Origin: CALLJL01 sp964627255
Lineage (GTDB): Bacteria > Acidobacteriota > Aminicenantia > Aminicenantales > CALLJL01
Direction of reading: 5' to 3'
Assembly (NCBI GenBank): GCA_964627255.1
Contig: CAZVIN010000037.1
Location: forward strand, 1 to 64,000
DNA length: 64,000 nt
Notes under the pieces: generated by a model
Databases searched by the model: none
What the model was told of the DNA's origin: nothing
The model's input: the letters and a program-made list of their open reading frames with translations, nothing else
Shown here: piece by piece, positions 8,793 to 17,986 of the stretch
Layout: each line of letters begins with the position of its first letter
Numbering within the stretch: position 1 is the stretch's first letter
Made by a program: the position numbers and the translations under genes

Positions 8793-8821
8793 TTGACTTT
8801 ATCGGCAAAATGCCATAATGT
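8793..8821 (+). promoter_or_regulatory. speD promoter
   Basis: TTGACT (8793-8798) and TAATGT (8816-8821) are 17 bases apart. The predicted transcript starts near 8828 and has a leader of about 35 bases, most of it occupied by a hairpin over the ribosome site. Confidence 0.45.
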
Positions 8822-8840
8822 TAGTTCCCCCGTTGGGTCA

Positions 8841-8860
8841 AACTCCTAAAAGGAGGAGTT
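8841..8860 (+). promoter_or_regulatory. Hairpin enclosing the speD ribosome-binding site
   Basis: AACTCCT (8841-8847) and AGGAGTT (8854-8860) are perfect reverse complements around the loop AAAAGG. The Shine-Dalgarno AGGAGG lies in the loop and 3' arm, ending a few bases before the ATG at 8863. The fold would hide the ribosome site. Confidence 0.45.
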
Positions 8861-8862
8861 AA

Positions 8863-9306
8863 ATGGCCAAGACAATTCATTCGACCATCGGTCATCATTA
8901 TATTGTAGAAGCCTCGGGCTGCGACTCGGCCATCATCGGCAGCGTAGAAAAGGTTCAACAAATTTTAGTAAAAGCGGCGGAAATTGCCGGCGCTCAAGTG
9001 TGGTCAATTTCTTTTAGCCGTTTTCCGCCCAACGGAGTGAGCGGGGTAGTGGTTATTTCCGAAAGCCACATTTCTACTCATACCTGGCCAGAATTTGGCT
9101 ACGTAGCCCTGGATATTTATACCTGCGGCCAGCATGTCGACCCGGAAAAAGCTGTCGTCTATGCCGTGGAAGCCTTTGGGGCTTCAACCTCTCATATTAC
9201 CGAGATTACCCGGGGGATAGACGAAGGCGACGCCATTTTCTACCACAGCTTCGTCACCTGGGAAGAGGAATTCCAGAAACTCAAAGAAATTAAGAATAAT
9301 CGCTAA
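8863..9306 (+). CDS. speD: S-adenosylmethionine decarboxylase proenzyme (prokaryotic class)
   Basis: The 147-residue product decarboxylates S-adenosylmethionine to supply the aminopropyl donor for spermidine synthesis. The family self-cleaves to create a pyruvoyl group; the cleavage pair E67-S68 is visible in ISESHISTHTWPE, followed by the conserved YTCGQ with C88. The length is slightly above that of the compact bacterial class because of a short charged tail. It stands alone with its own promoter and a hairpin over the ribosome site. An arginase-family gene at 50.7 kb may supply putrescine; a spermidine synthase is not in the window. Confidence 0.95.
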   Translation: MAKTIHSTIGHHYIVEASGCDSAIIGSVEKVQQILVKAAEIAGAQVWSISFSRFPPNGVSGVVVISESHISTHTWPEFGYVALDIYTCGQHVDPEKAVVYAVEAFGASTSHITEITRGIDEGDAIFYHSFVTWEEEFQKLKEIKNNR

Positions 9307-9406
9307 GGTTTTAGCCCTTCAATAAATCGCCGTTTTCTCCCAATTAAGGAATCAAAAGGGGTCTCTTCTATCTTGGATGGGTCAAGAGATGAGGCGTCTG
9401 TAACCG

Positions 9407-9791
9407 CCTCGCTTGCCTTAAGGTCTTTAACGCCGTTTCATATGTGTCCTTCGCGTTACTGACGATTCTCGATTGGATAATTACAGATGGCGCAGATGAA
9501 CCCTTTGTCCGCTTTTGCCTTCTCCCTTTGTCTAATTTAGATTGCGACACTCTGGGGGTTTATAAGGTTACCTTGATGGAAGATGGGAAAAGGCTAAAAC
9601 CTTCCATGCTCACTTCCGCCATGCCCGGAATATCGCTCCATTTAGCCTAAAAATAGGAAGGAAGCAATAATTAAAAAAAAGGCAAAAATTAGCTAAATAG
9701 GTAAGTTGGCACCGATTTTTCGATTTTTGAACAATTTTTAGTTATCAATTTTTACCAACTTATAAACCAGCCCCGATAAGATGGAAGAGAA
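9407..9791. repeat. Intergenic repeat family, copy A
   Basis: Four blocks recur in the same order at 39.6-39.85 kb: 9407-9439 (CCTCGCT...AACGCCGTTTC), about 9511-9540, about 9590-9640, and 9764-9791, the last matching 26 of 28 bases. Spacing differs by an insertion of roughly 90 bases before the last block. The 68-codon frame inside shows no family and is ignored. Confidence 0.6.
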
Positions 9792-9988
9792 CTATAAGGC
9801 TTACTCAAATTTTTTATAAGAATTTTAACTTTCTTTGAAAACGAAGGGCCCTTTCCTGGGCCGAATTGTCAAGGTTTAAGAAAAAACTGTAAAAAATTAA
9901 TCAAATAATACCGCCGCTCATCGCGGGAAAGAAACAAAAGAACCAAATTTTTCCCTAAGGACCCTCGATACCGCCAAGTCCATTTAAC

Positions 9989-10005
9989 CTGGCATAAAAA
10001 TTGCT
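9989..10005 (+). promoter_or_regulatory. Sigma54-type promoter of the M1 peptidase gene
   Basis: CTGGCATAAAAATTGCT fits the -24/-12 consensus with GG and GC ten bases apart. Initiation would fall near 10016, about 90 bases before the TTG start. A sigma70-like TATAAT at 10053-10058 lacks a good -35. An NtrC-type activator gene lies at the other end of this gene. Confidence 0.45.
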
Positions 10006-10103
10006 GTAATAGCTAGAGGTAGCAGCATAAGTAAAATATACCTAATTAATGATATAATATATTGTAAAAAAGCTTGGGCTTGGCTCAATGAAAAGGTTTA
10101 ATC

Positions 10104-12767
10104 TTGAAAGCGCCCTTATTTTTCCGTAGGGACAAAAATCAGCGGTCAAATTATATTAAGGCCGGATTAGCCTTCGTTATTTTGCTGTTTATATTTTTGC
10201 CCCCTCCCGGCCGTCTTTGGTCCGAATCTCAGGACAATTTAGAAACAGCTCTCCGGCAATTTCAGGAAGCCATAGAGAATATAGACTACTCTGCTTATGG
10301 GGCCGTTTTTTTGTCCGCAATTAGCGAACCTGAAACCAGCCTGTTTGAGGCTTATTTTTCTGAGCTCAACATGGACCGGGTCGTTGTTTATCGCCTACCG
10401 GTAGTTAAGGACATTGAAGGGAAGAAGATAGTCTTCTTCCATGTTCTTTTCCAAAATGCGCATTCTGCCTTAATAGAAACTTGGCGCCTTTCTTGGGTTG
10501 TGGCCGACGGCGTCTGGAAGGTTGCTTCCCGAGAAGTGGCCACCCGTTGGCGCAATCTTTATCGGTTAAGAATCCCTTCTTCTCGCATCGAAAGGGTGGA
10601 AAAGGTCACCATAGACCATCAAGATATACGCCTAAGCTTTCAGAAGGCCTTGGTTTTTTATGATAACCTTCCTGAATTAGAGACAGCTCTTCTGATTATC
10701 GGCTCGGGGCGCGTTTTTTTTGAACCTTCTGAGGCCAATGAGAAACATCAGCTAAAGCTGATGTATAAGGCCGAAACTCTTCAGGCCGACATTGACCATG
10801 CTTATTTGCGGTTTTCACCCAGTTTTTTCTCCCGTCATGTTCAGCTCCAGGGAGCTTCTGATTCACCCCTCGTTTCTGCTAAGGACATGGACCTCGCGAC
10901 CAGGCTTTTCTCCTATTACCAGGACCGTTTTTTCACCGTAGAGAATTCTTTAACGCGAGAATTACTGACGGCTATTCCCCAGAGCGAAGAGGCGGTGTTT
11001 GAGTTCAACAGCTCCCGTTTTGGTCCTCTCACCTATATTTTTTCACCTTTTGCCGAGGATGAAATTACCCTTTACGACCGGCGTCGGGACCGTTTTATCT
11101 GTCTCTATTCTCTAGGAAAAAGTGAGGCGGGACGTTCCTTTCGGTTCTCCTTTGGTCCTTCCTTTGATGTCCTCCATTATGACCTGGAAGTTGAAGTTGA
11201 CCCTAACAATTTTTATTTCTCCGCTAAGGCTAAGGTTCGTCTTCAGACTCAGGTGGCCAGCTTAGAGAGTTTACGGTTTCGTCTGAATCCTAAGCTCAAT
11301 TTGATCCGCATTCTTGACGAAGAAGGCCGCGAGTTAATGTTTAATCAAGACCGGGGGTCAAAGCTGGTTTATGTGCCTTTAATTGAACCAGTGGAGCAGG
11401 CGCCGTTGAGCCTTGAATTTTTTTATCAAGGCCGTCTGGAGCCTCCTCCTTCTCATACCGACGTTTTGGCCCCCAATCAAGCCGAAGACACGCGGATAGT
11501 CGTGCCGATGAAGTTTGAATCCTGGCTTTACAGTTATTCTGGCCTCTGGTATCCCTCCCCTCCAACGGAGGATTATTTTACGGCTCGCCTCAAACTAATC
11601 GCGCCTGCTGATATGACCTGCCTCGGCCAGGGTGTTTTGGTCGAAACAGGAACTATCGCCGGCCGCCAACCGGAAAAAAGCCAGGAGAGAAGAGATAGGG
11701 CTTTTTGGGTTTATGAATCCCGAGTGCCGCTTAAATACTTGGCTTTTCTCGTTGGCCGAATGGAACGGCTCCAAGAACTGCGCACTTCTTCTGGTCTCTC
11801 CTTAGAATTATTCTCTTCTCAAGAATTCCGGCTGAACTGGAAGGGCAATTTGGAACAGGCGGACTCGATTATCTCCTTTTATGAGCGCCTTTTTGGCCCC
11901 TATCCCTATGAAAAAATGCGCGTCGTCCTTCGTTTCTGGGAGACCAAGGGAGGGCATAGCCCTGGCTCTTTGGTTATCCTTAACCAATTGCCTCGTTCCT
12001 TGAGTTCCCAAGGAATAGGCTCAGTTAACCCTCTCAGTCCGGTAGACCTTTCCAAATATAATGAATATTTTTTGGCCCATGAAATCGCCCACCAATGGTG
12101 GGGGCAGGCGGTAACCTGGCGCCGCTACCGCGACCAGTGGTTAAGCGAAGGCCTGGCTCAATTTGCCACCATTCTTTATCTCAGAGAGAAATACGGACCC
12201 AAGGCTTATACGGACATTCTTCGCCAATTTTCTCAATGGACGGAAAAGAAAACCCGCTGGGGACCGATTATTATGGGCTCCCGCCTGAGTTACCTTGATT
12301 TTGAGGCCTTTCAGACGATAATCTACAATAAAACCTCTTTGGCGCTTAATCTTCTCTGCCAGCTCCTGGGCGAAGAAGTTTTTTTTAAAGGATTACGGGA
12401 ATTTAGCCGAGCTTACCGTTTTCGAGCCGCCTCTACAGCCGATTTTTTCCGCACCATGGAGCAGGTTTCTTCTACCGACCTCAAAGCCTTTGTCCAGGGC
12501 TGGTTTGAAAGATATTCTTTGCCCAATATTCGAGTGCAAACCTCGCTTGTGTCTGAGGCTAATCGGTCGCGGCTTAAGGTTAAGGTTGAACAGGCAGGAG
12601 AGGTCTTCGTTTTTCCCTTAACCTTAGAATGGAAAGAGGAGACATCCCTGCGACGCGAAAAGATAATCATAAAAGAGAAGGTTCAGGAATTTAGTTTTCT
12701 TGTAGCCGCTAAACCTCAAAGTTTCAAGATAAACCCGGACGCCGCTGTCCCTGGGCATTTGGATTAA
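10104..12767 (+). CDS. M1 family (gluzincin) metallopeptidase, exported
   Basis: The 887-residue protein has a membrane/signal segment at residues about 19-36 and a long N-terminal region without a clear family. The aminopeptidase N-like fold follows, with the zinc motif HEIAHQWWG (H659, E660, H663) and E682 in WLSEGLAQ. The exopeptidase GAMEN motif is replaced by GGHSPGS. The family cleaves N-terminal residues or short peptides; here it would act in the periplasm or at the membrane. TTG at 10104 is the likely start, with a weak AAAAGG upstream; the nearby ATG at 10088 is out of frame and hits a stop. The gene ends nine bases from a convergent NtrC-type gene. Confidence 0.85.
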   Translation: MKAPLFFRRDKNQRSNYIKAGLAFVILLFIFLPPPGRLWSESQDNLETALRQFQEAIENIDYSAYGAVFLSAISEPETSLFEAYFSELNMDRVVVYRLPVVKDIEGKKIVFFHVLFQNAHSALIETWRLSWVVADGVWKVASREVATRWRNLYRLRIPSSRIERVEKVTIDHQDIRLSFQKALVFYDNLPELETALLIIGSGRVFFEPSEANEKHQLKLMYKAETLQADIDHAYLRFSPSFFSRHVQLQGASDSPLVSAKDMDLATRLFSYYQDRFFTVENSLTRELLTAIPQSEEAVFEFNSSRFGPLTYIFSPFAEDEITLYDRRRDRFICLYSLGKSEAGRSFRFSFGPSFDVLHYDLEVEVDPNNFYFSAKAKVRLQTQVASLESLRFRLNPKLNLIRILDEEGRELMFNQDRGSKLVYVPLIEPVEQAPLSLEFFYQGRLEPPPSHTDVLAPNQAEDTRIVVPMKFESWLYSYSGLWYPSPPTEDYFTARLKLIAPADMTCLGQGVLVETGTIAGRQPEKSQERRDRAFWVYESRVPLKYLAFLVGRMERLQELRTSSGLSLELFSSQEFRLNWKGNLEQADSIISFYERLFGPYPYEKMRVVLRFWETKGGHSPGSLVILNQLPRSLSSQGIGSVNPLSPVDLSKYNEYFLAHEIAHQWWGQAVTWRRYRDQWLSEGLAQFATILYLREKYGPKAYTDILRQFSQWTEKKTRWGPIIMGSRLSYLDFEAFQTIIYNKTSLALNLLCQLLGEEVFFKGLREFSRAYRFRAASTADFFRTMEQVSSTDLKAFVQGWFERYSLPNIRVQTSLVSEANRSRLKVKVEQAGEVFVFPLTLEWKEETSLRREKIIIKEKVQEFSFLVAAKPQSFKINPDAAVPGHLD

Positions 12768-12776
12768 ATCTCAGGG

Positions 12777-14165
12777 CTATTTTAGCTGGTCAGAATCAAT
12801 CCCGAGGCGCTTTATCATTTCATTCAGCGTGCTTGGTTTTAAGCCCAACACCTCAGCGGCCCTTTTCTGAACACCTTTGGCTCGTTGCAGGGCTAACCAA
12901 ATCAGCCGTTTTTGAAATTCCTGGGTTTGTTGCTTAAAATCAAGGTCCTCACTCTTGGGCATCATTTCTTCGGCAACGAGACGCGGTTGAGCAAGAAGGT
13001 AGGCCGGCAAAGAACCACGAGTTATAACCTTGGACTTGGTTAAAACCACGGCCCTTTCGATTACATTTTCTAATTCCCTGACATTGCCTGGCCAGTTATA
13101 GTTTTCTAAAATTTCGAGCACATCATCTGAGACGCCTTCAACTTCTTTTTGATTTTCATGACTGAACTTGTCGATAAAATGACGGACCAAGAGCGGAATG
13201 TCCTCCTTTCTCTTTCTCAGCGGCGGCAACTCGATTTTAATCACGTTCAATCGATAAAAGAGGTCCTTGCGGAAGGCTTTTTGGGCAATCAATTCCTCCA
13301 AATCGGTATTGGTGGCAGCGATTATCCTGACATCAACCCGAATGGTCTTCGTGCCGCCCAAACGCATAAATTCTTTATCCTGCATGACGCGGAGCAATTT
13401 GGCTTGAGTCTCTAGGCTAATGGTGGAAATCTCGTCGAAGAAAATAGTCCCTCTGTCAGCTGCTTCAAACAGCCCCTGCTTATGGCTCACCGCTCCGGTG
13501 AAGGCGCCTTTAACGTGGCCAAAAAGATGGCTTTCGAGCAAGTCAGGGGGGAGAGAGCCGCTGTTGACAACAACAAAGGGAAAGGGAGCCCGGTCACTGT
13601 TTTGGTGGATAGCCCTGGCAACCAATTCTTTACCTGTGCCGCTTTCGCCTTGAATAAGAATGGTGCTTCTGGTAGGTGCGGTGGCCTTGATCATTTCAAA
13701 CACGTTTTGCATCACCTTGCTGTGACCGACAATATTGGCAAACCCGAATTTTTTATCGAGCTCATCCCGCAGTCGGATGTTCTCTTCCTGCAGTCGCTTA
13801 TGCTCCAGGGCCCGACGGATAACAAGCAGGAGTTCTTCATGCTTGAAGGGTTTTTGAATATAATCGAAGGCTCCCAGCTTCATAGCGGCAATGGCGCTTT
13901 CTACGGAGGCATAGGCAGTGATGATGATAATGATGGCCTGGGGGTCAATTTTCCTGACAGCTTTGAGGACTTCGATCCCGTCGACGCCAGGCATTAATAA
14001 GTCAAGAAGAATGAGGTCGAAAGATTGGGTCGCCTGCTTTTCTAAGGCTTCTTCTCCCGAGGAGGAAAGCTCGACATCGTAGCCCTCACTGCTTAAGAGT
14101 TGGGCTAAGACATCCTGGATTACTGGCTCATCATCAATTACATGGATGGAAGCTTTTTTGACCAT
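12777..14165 (-). CDS. NtrC-family sigma54-dependent response regulator
   Basis: The 462-residue protein has a receiver domain (1-120; phosphoacceptor Asp in LILLDLLMPG), an AAA+ domain with Walker A GESGTGKE, the sigma54-contacting GAFTGA loop and an arginine-finger region, and a C-terminal Fis-type helix-turn-helix (RAAEVLGLKPSTLNEMIKRL). It activates sigma54 promoters when phosphorylated. The cognate kinase gene ends two bases upstream of its ATG, so they are co-transcribed. Likely targets include the sigma54-type promoter at 9989, and possibly pilus genes given resemblance to PilSR pairs. Confidence 0.93.
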   Translation of the reverse strand: MVKKASIHVIDDEPVIQDVLAQLLSSEGYDVELSSSGEEALEKQATQSFDLILLDLLMPGVDGIEVLKAVRKIDPQAIIIIITAYASVESAIAAMKLGAFDYIQKPFKHEELLLVIRRALEHKRLQEENIRLRDELDKKFGFANIVGHSKVMQNVFEMIKATAPTRSTILIQGESGTGKELVARAIHQNSDRAPFPFVVVNSGSLPPDLLESHLFGHVKGAFTGAVSHKQGLFEAADRGTIFFDEISTISLETQAKLLRVMQDKEFMRLGGTKTIRVDVRIIAATNTDLEELIAQKAFRKDLFYRLNVIKIELPPLRKRKEDIPLLVRHFIDKFSHENQKEVEGVSDDVLEILENYNWPGNVRELENVIERAVVLTKSKVITRGSLPAYLLAQPRLVAEEMMPKSEDLDFKQQTQEFQKRLIWLALQRAKGVQKRAAEVLGLKPSTLNEMIKRLGIDSDQLK

Positions 14166-14167
14166 CT

Positions 14168-17023
14168 TTAACTTCGAGGCCCTAAGGAATTGGCGGGGCT
14201 TGCTCCTCTTCTTCTCGGTTCAAAAGGGAGATAGATGAAAAAGGTGCTACCCCGGCCGATTTCGCTTTCCACTTCGATGCGGCCATTGTGGTCTTTAATT
14301 ATAGCATAACTTATCGAAAGCCCCAGGCCCGTTCCCTTGCCGATTCCCTTAGTAGTAAAAAAGGGGTCAAAGATGCGAGGTAAATATTCCTTTTTTATCC
14401 CGTGACCGGAGTCAGTAATAGTCACAACAGCCTCAGACTCCTTAGAAAAAAGGTCGATTCTTAATTTTCCACCCCGAGGCATGGCATCAATGGCGTTTAA
14501 AATAATATTAATGAATACTTGTTGTAACCTCTCCCCTTGACCCGAGATAGGTTTGATGTCCTCGAGGTTAAGCTCAAGCTTAATATTCATGGTCTTAAGC
14601 TTGTAATCAATAAGCGAGATTATTTCAAGCAAGCTTTCTTTGAGGTTTATCTGCCGGAAGGAAGAGTCGGAGGGATGTCGGGCAAAGCTGAGCAGATTTT
14701 TAACTATTTTAGCCACTCTTTCCGTTTGGGCCTCAATTTTTTCCAGAATTTGGGTGTAATGAGCGTCAGTCAGCTTTTTTTGCAGGAGTTGGACGTAGCT
14801 CGAAATACCGGTTAGCGGCGTGTTAATTTCGTGGGCCACACCGGCGGAAAGCAACCCGATAGAGGCCAACTTTTCTGAAGTCACCAATTGCTGTTGCAAA
14901 CGGATTTTTTCGGTCACGTCCTCAAACACGATGATCGTTCCGTAAGGGACGAGCTTATTATCCAGAAGGGGGGTGCGAGCCACGTCGAAAATTCTTTCCT
15001 CCCCTCCAGGGATGGTCAAGATTATCTCACTTAGAAGGTGATATCCCTCCTGCGTTTCCGGGGGGAAAAGGGCCTGGACGTTTTTTATTCCCAAGACTTC
15101 TTCCAGCGAATGACCCAAAACTGCTGGTTTAGTTTTTTTGAAAATATTTTCCAGGACTCGGTTCCAGCCAATTATCTGGCCGTTTCCGTCGATGACCGCG
15201 ACGCCGACCGTAAGACTTTCAATGATATTTTCGCTGTAATCCTTGAGCCTTTCTAACTCTTCTGCTCGGCTGGCCGCCTGATGATAGAGATAGGCATTTT
15301 CGATGGCCAGAGCGACCGAAGGGGAAATTGTGGCTAATAATTCCCAGTCTTCACCGCTGAGATAGGAGCCGTCAGTCTTTTTGCCCATGGCAAAGAAGCC
15401 AACCAGATTGTCTTCTACTTTGAGCGGCAAAAACTGAGAGAAGCCCCGATTAGATAATTCTTCCCAAGTTGGACCTTTAGCCCTAATTTCTGGCCCTTGG
15501 AAAAGGCTGAGTGAGTCTCGTTTTCTAAGGGCCTCGAGGAAGGAGGAATCAATTTCGAGGCGCTTCTCGGGTGTAGCTTCCTGGCCTCCAGAGCCGATAG
15601 TCGTGAATACTGGACTGTCGGCCGCCTCAGGAATAAAAAGGACAATTTTCTGGAGGGAAAAGGCCTTGGTCATGAGGTCAAGGAGAGAGTGGGCCAGCCG
15701 AGTTAAATTTCTTTCGCGACCAAGTTCTCGGCTTATACTTAAAAGAGTGCGACGGTACTTATAACTTCTTTTATAGAAGAAACGGTCAAATAGCGCTTGG
15801 AAAAGCCTTTTTAGAGGGGAGAAAAGCGTGGCTCCGAGGAGAATGGCCAGAATGCCAAGGAGAAAAGTGGTTAACCTGTTAGCCGCGAAGACTTTCATCC
15901 GGGAGCCAAGAAGAAAGTAAAAACCAGCGATGAGGAAATAGGAGAGAAGGAGGGTTGTTCCCTTCTTGACCATCACCTCGAAGTCCACGGTCCGCGTCCG
16001 GACTAAGGCATAAACAAAAGTCATCGGAATAAGGGAAAGAAGAACAACTGTCAATTCGCCAAAGGCAGAAGGTAAACGGCCAAAAAGGAAGGGAAGTAGA
16101 TAGGATAAAATAAACGGCCAGAGCGCCAAATTTAGACCGTTAGCCATCCAGCGCAGCTGACGCCGCAACAGAAGGTTTTCAATTTGCTGGGAATGTCGAA
16201 GCAGGAAGAGGGGGACAAAGCCAGAGAAAAGAATGAATTGCCCAATTTCTATCCTGTCGAGGCCGGAGGTTAATCGGAGTAGAGTCGTCGCTCCCCAGGA
16301 TTCACTCCAGAGTAGATGCGAAAAAATGCGCATCATAAGAAGTCCCAAGGCTGGCAAATAGAAAAGCAGGGGTCGTCTCGGCCGCTCTTTGACCAAGCGA
16401 TGTCGGACTGGAAAAAGAAGGAAGAAGTGCAGGAATAGGGGTGGGAAAAAGATGTACGAAATTTTATCTACCCAATAAAAAAGATAGTCCAAAAAGTCAA
16501 GCTCACCTGTCGGGGCAAAAATCATGAAGCCAAAAAGGCAAAGAGAAAGAAGTGAAAAATATAAATAAGGCCAGCTAAGCCCGCCCGTCAGGTTAAGAAG
16601 GATGACAATCGCCACGACGAAGGTTGTCAGACCGATAAGGACAAGAAAATAGTAGATGGGGTTGATGCCTTTGCGGCTCGGAAAAAAGGAAGGGAAGAGA
16701 GGGCTTGGTTCTCCTTCGCGGATAATTTGGTAAATCAATTTTTGGCCAGAATGGACGGCGGCCCAGATATTCTGGGTAACATCTACCGGATTCTTGACCG
16801 GGTTACGGTTGATTGAATAGAGGATATCGCCCTTTTTTATCCCCGCTAAGTCAGCAGGACTATTGGGGTCAACTTTTATCGCCCTTAATCGACCCGCTTT
16901 TTCCTTCCAGACAATCCCGTCATAGGGCGCTTTCCAAGTGATATTCCGATAGAAATTGAAGCCTCCTAGGATGAGGAAAACGAAAAAGGGCGCTAAAAAG
17001 AATCCGACGCTGATTTTCCTCAT
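14168..17023 (-). CDS. Membrane sensor histidine kinase with PDZ, GAF and PAS domains
   Basis: This 951-residue kinase starts with a membrane helix, then a PDZ-like domain (about 30-110; NSPADLAGIKKGDILYSINR), about eight hydrophobic segments (about 120-410), a GAF region (about 440-590), a PAS domain (about 600-715), a HisKA domain with the phosphoacceptor His in AGVAHEINTPLTG, and a HATPase_c domain with N box NIILNAIDAMPRGG and G boxes DSGHGIKKEY and GTGLGLS. An extracytoplasmic PDZ on a kinase suggests sensing of protein termini or misfolded envelope proteins. It signals to the adjoining NtrC-type regulator. The multi-TM part resembles 7TM sensor regions but the ligand is unknown. Confidence 0.9.
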   Translation of the reverse strand: MRKISVGFFLAPFFVFLILGGFNFYRNITWKAPYDGIVWKEKAGRLRAIKVDPNSPADLAGIKKGDILYSINRNPVKNPVDVTQNIWAAVHSGQKLIYQIIREGEPSPLFPSFFPSRKGINPIYYFLVLIGLTTFVVAIVILLNLTGGLSWPYLYFSLLSLCLFGFMIFAPTGELDFLDYLFYWVDKISYIFFPPLFLHFFLLFPVRHRLVKERPRRPLLFYLPALGLLMMRIFSHLLWSESWGATTLLRLTSGLDRIEIGQFILFSGFVPLFLLRHSQQIENLLLRRQLRWMANGLNLALWPFILSYLLPFLFGRLPSAFGELTVVLLSLIPMTFVYALVRTRTVDFEVMVKKGTTLLLSYFLIAGFYFLLGSRMKVFAANRLTTFLLGILAILLGATLFSPLKRLFQALFDRFFYKRSYKYRRTLLSISRELGRERNLTRLAHSLLDLMTKAFSLQKIVLFIPEAADSPVFTTIGSGGQEATPEKRLEIDSSFLEALRKRDSLSLFQGPEIRAKGPTWEELSNRGFSQFLPLKVEDNLVGFFAMGKKTDGSYLSGEDWELLATISPSVALAIENAYLYHQAASRAEELERLKDYSENIIESLTVGVAVIDGNGQIIGWNRVLENIFKKTKPAVLGHSLEEVLGIKNVQALFPPETQEGYHLLSEIILTIPGGEERIFDVARTPLLDNKLVPYGTIIVFEDVTEKIRLQQQLVTSEKLASIGLLSAGVAHEINTPLTGISSYVQLLQKKLTDAHYTQILEKIEAQTERVAKIVKNLLSFARHPSDSSFRQINLKESLLEIISLIDYKLKTMNIKLELNLEDIKPISGQGERLQQVFINIILNAIDAMPRGGKLRIDLFSKESEAVVTITDSGHGIKKEYLPRIFDPFFTTKGIGKGTGLGLSISYAIIKDHNGRIEVESEIGRGSTFFIYLPFEPRRRGASPANSLGPRS

Positions 17024-17077
17024 CAGGACTTCGCCTTAAGCCGATAGAAATAAAAATTTTTCAGGTTCAGCCCAATC

Positions 17078-17332
17078 TCAATTGAGGATGTGCCTGGGGT
17101 TAGCTCGGACGACCCATTTGATCGTCGATTGGTAAAGCAGCTGGCGCAGCTTCTGGTCCTCTTTTAACCCAAGAGGCTGGGTACTTCGTGAGAGAAACGA
17201 GCTTAGGTAATCACTAATTGGCCTCTTAGGAGGATATTCTTGGGGAGAAAGCGCACCGCGCTGACCTAATAAGAGGAGAAGAGAACTGACAAAAAAGAGC
17301 AATTTAAGTCGTCGCCCCAAACTCTTTTTCAT
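17078..17332 (-). CDS. Small exported protein of unknown function
   Basis: The 84-residue product has a basic N-terminus and a hydrophobic segment (LLFFVSSLLLLLG), a likely signal peptide, followed by a short polar segment. I recognise no family. ATG at 17332 is preferred over an upstream TTG at 17341; neither has a good ribosome site. It lies 54 bases before the sensor kinase in the same orientation and may belong to that operon, perhaps as an accessory envelope component. Confidence 0.45.
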   Translation of the reverse strand: MKKSLGRRLKLLFFVSSLLLLLGQRGALSPQEYPPKRPISDYLSSFLSRSTQPLGLKEDQKLRQLLYQSTIKWVVRANPRHILN

Positions 17333-17341
17333 CGGCTTCAA

Positions 17342-17986
17342 TCAAAATTAAAATAACTTTCAGCACCTTCTTTGTCAAACCCATTTCTCTTTCCCAGGTA
17401 AATCAGGGGTGAAAAGACGATTTAACCCAGGCCGGAAGGCAAGACATAGTAGATCTTCTTTACTCTTTACCATCCTAGTATTATACCCAGTTGCTTATTA
17501 TATTTTTTGATTTAATCAATACCATTAACATATAGAGACATGGTATCTAGGAAAGAGGGGAAATAGCAAGAAATAGTCACGCCGCGGCAGCCGAACGCCG
17601 GTCGGTCTTATAATTGAGCAGCCAAGAGGTTTTGGGAAAATTAATCCTGGAAAGAGCATGACTTCCTCTTAAAGTTTTCTTAGGCGCCAAGATTATGGGT
17701 CAGTCCTTATGGTTTGGAGTCGGCCATAGGGCTGTACCAAAAATAAATCTCGCCACCTACCGCAGGAGGAACCGGCGACTTTCTCCCTTCCAAGTCCAGC
17801 TCGAATTTGGGCCGCCAAACAACCGGGATAAAACGAACTTTGGCTCTTGTATAATTTGGCAATATTGCCTCCTTCGGTCCCCACCTGAAAGAAGCGGGAT
17901 TACTATTATTTATTTGCTACTCAATCATTTTGGCGTTGCTTATCAAATCGCCTCTTAGTCGAGTAAGGGACTCCCATTTGAGGGGC
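17342..17986. other. Intergenic region without a supported gene
   Basis: Two TATAAT-like -10 elements on the minus strand around 17470-17510 could serve the downstream small-protein/kinase genes, but no good -35 pairs with them. Overlapping frames at 17693-17958 have no recognisable family. Nothing else was seen. Confidence 0.3.

Noticed and set aside
8615..8818. 67-codon frame upstream of speD
   Set aside because: No ribosome site or family, and it runs through the predicted speD promoter.
9707..9722. TGGCAC followed by a -12-like sequence as a sigma54 promoter
   Set aside because: The -24 half fits but the expected GC ten bases later is TC, so only half the site is present.
17693..17958. 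Two overlapping opposite-strand frames of 63 and 87 codons
   Set aside because: They occupy the same DNA, neither has a family, and the region is a long promoter-type gap.
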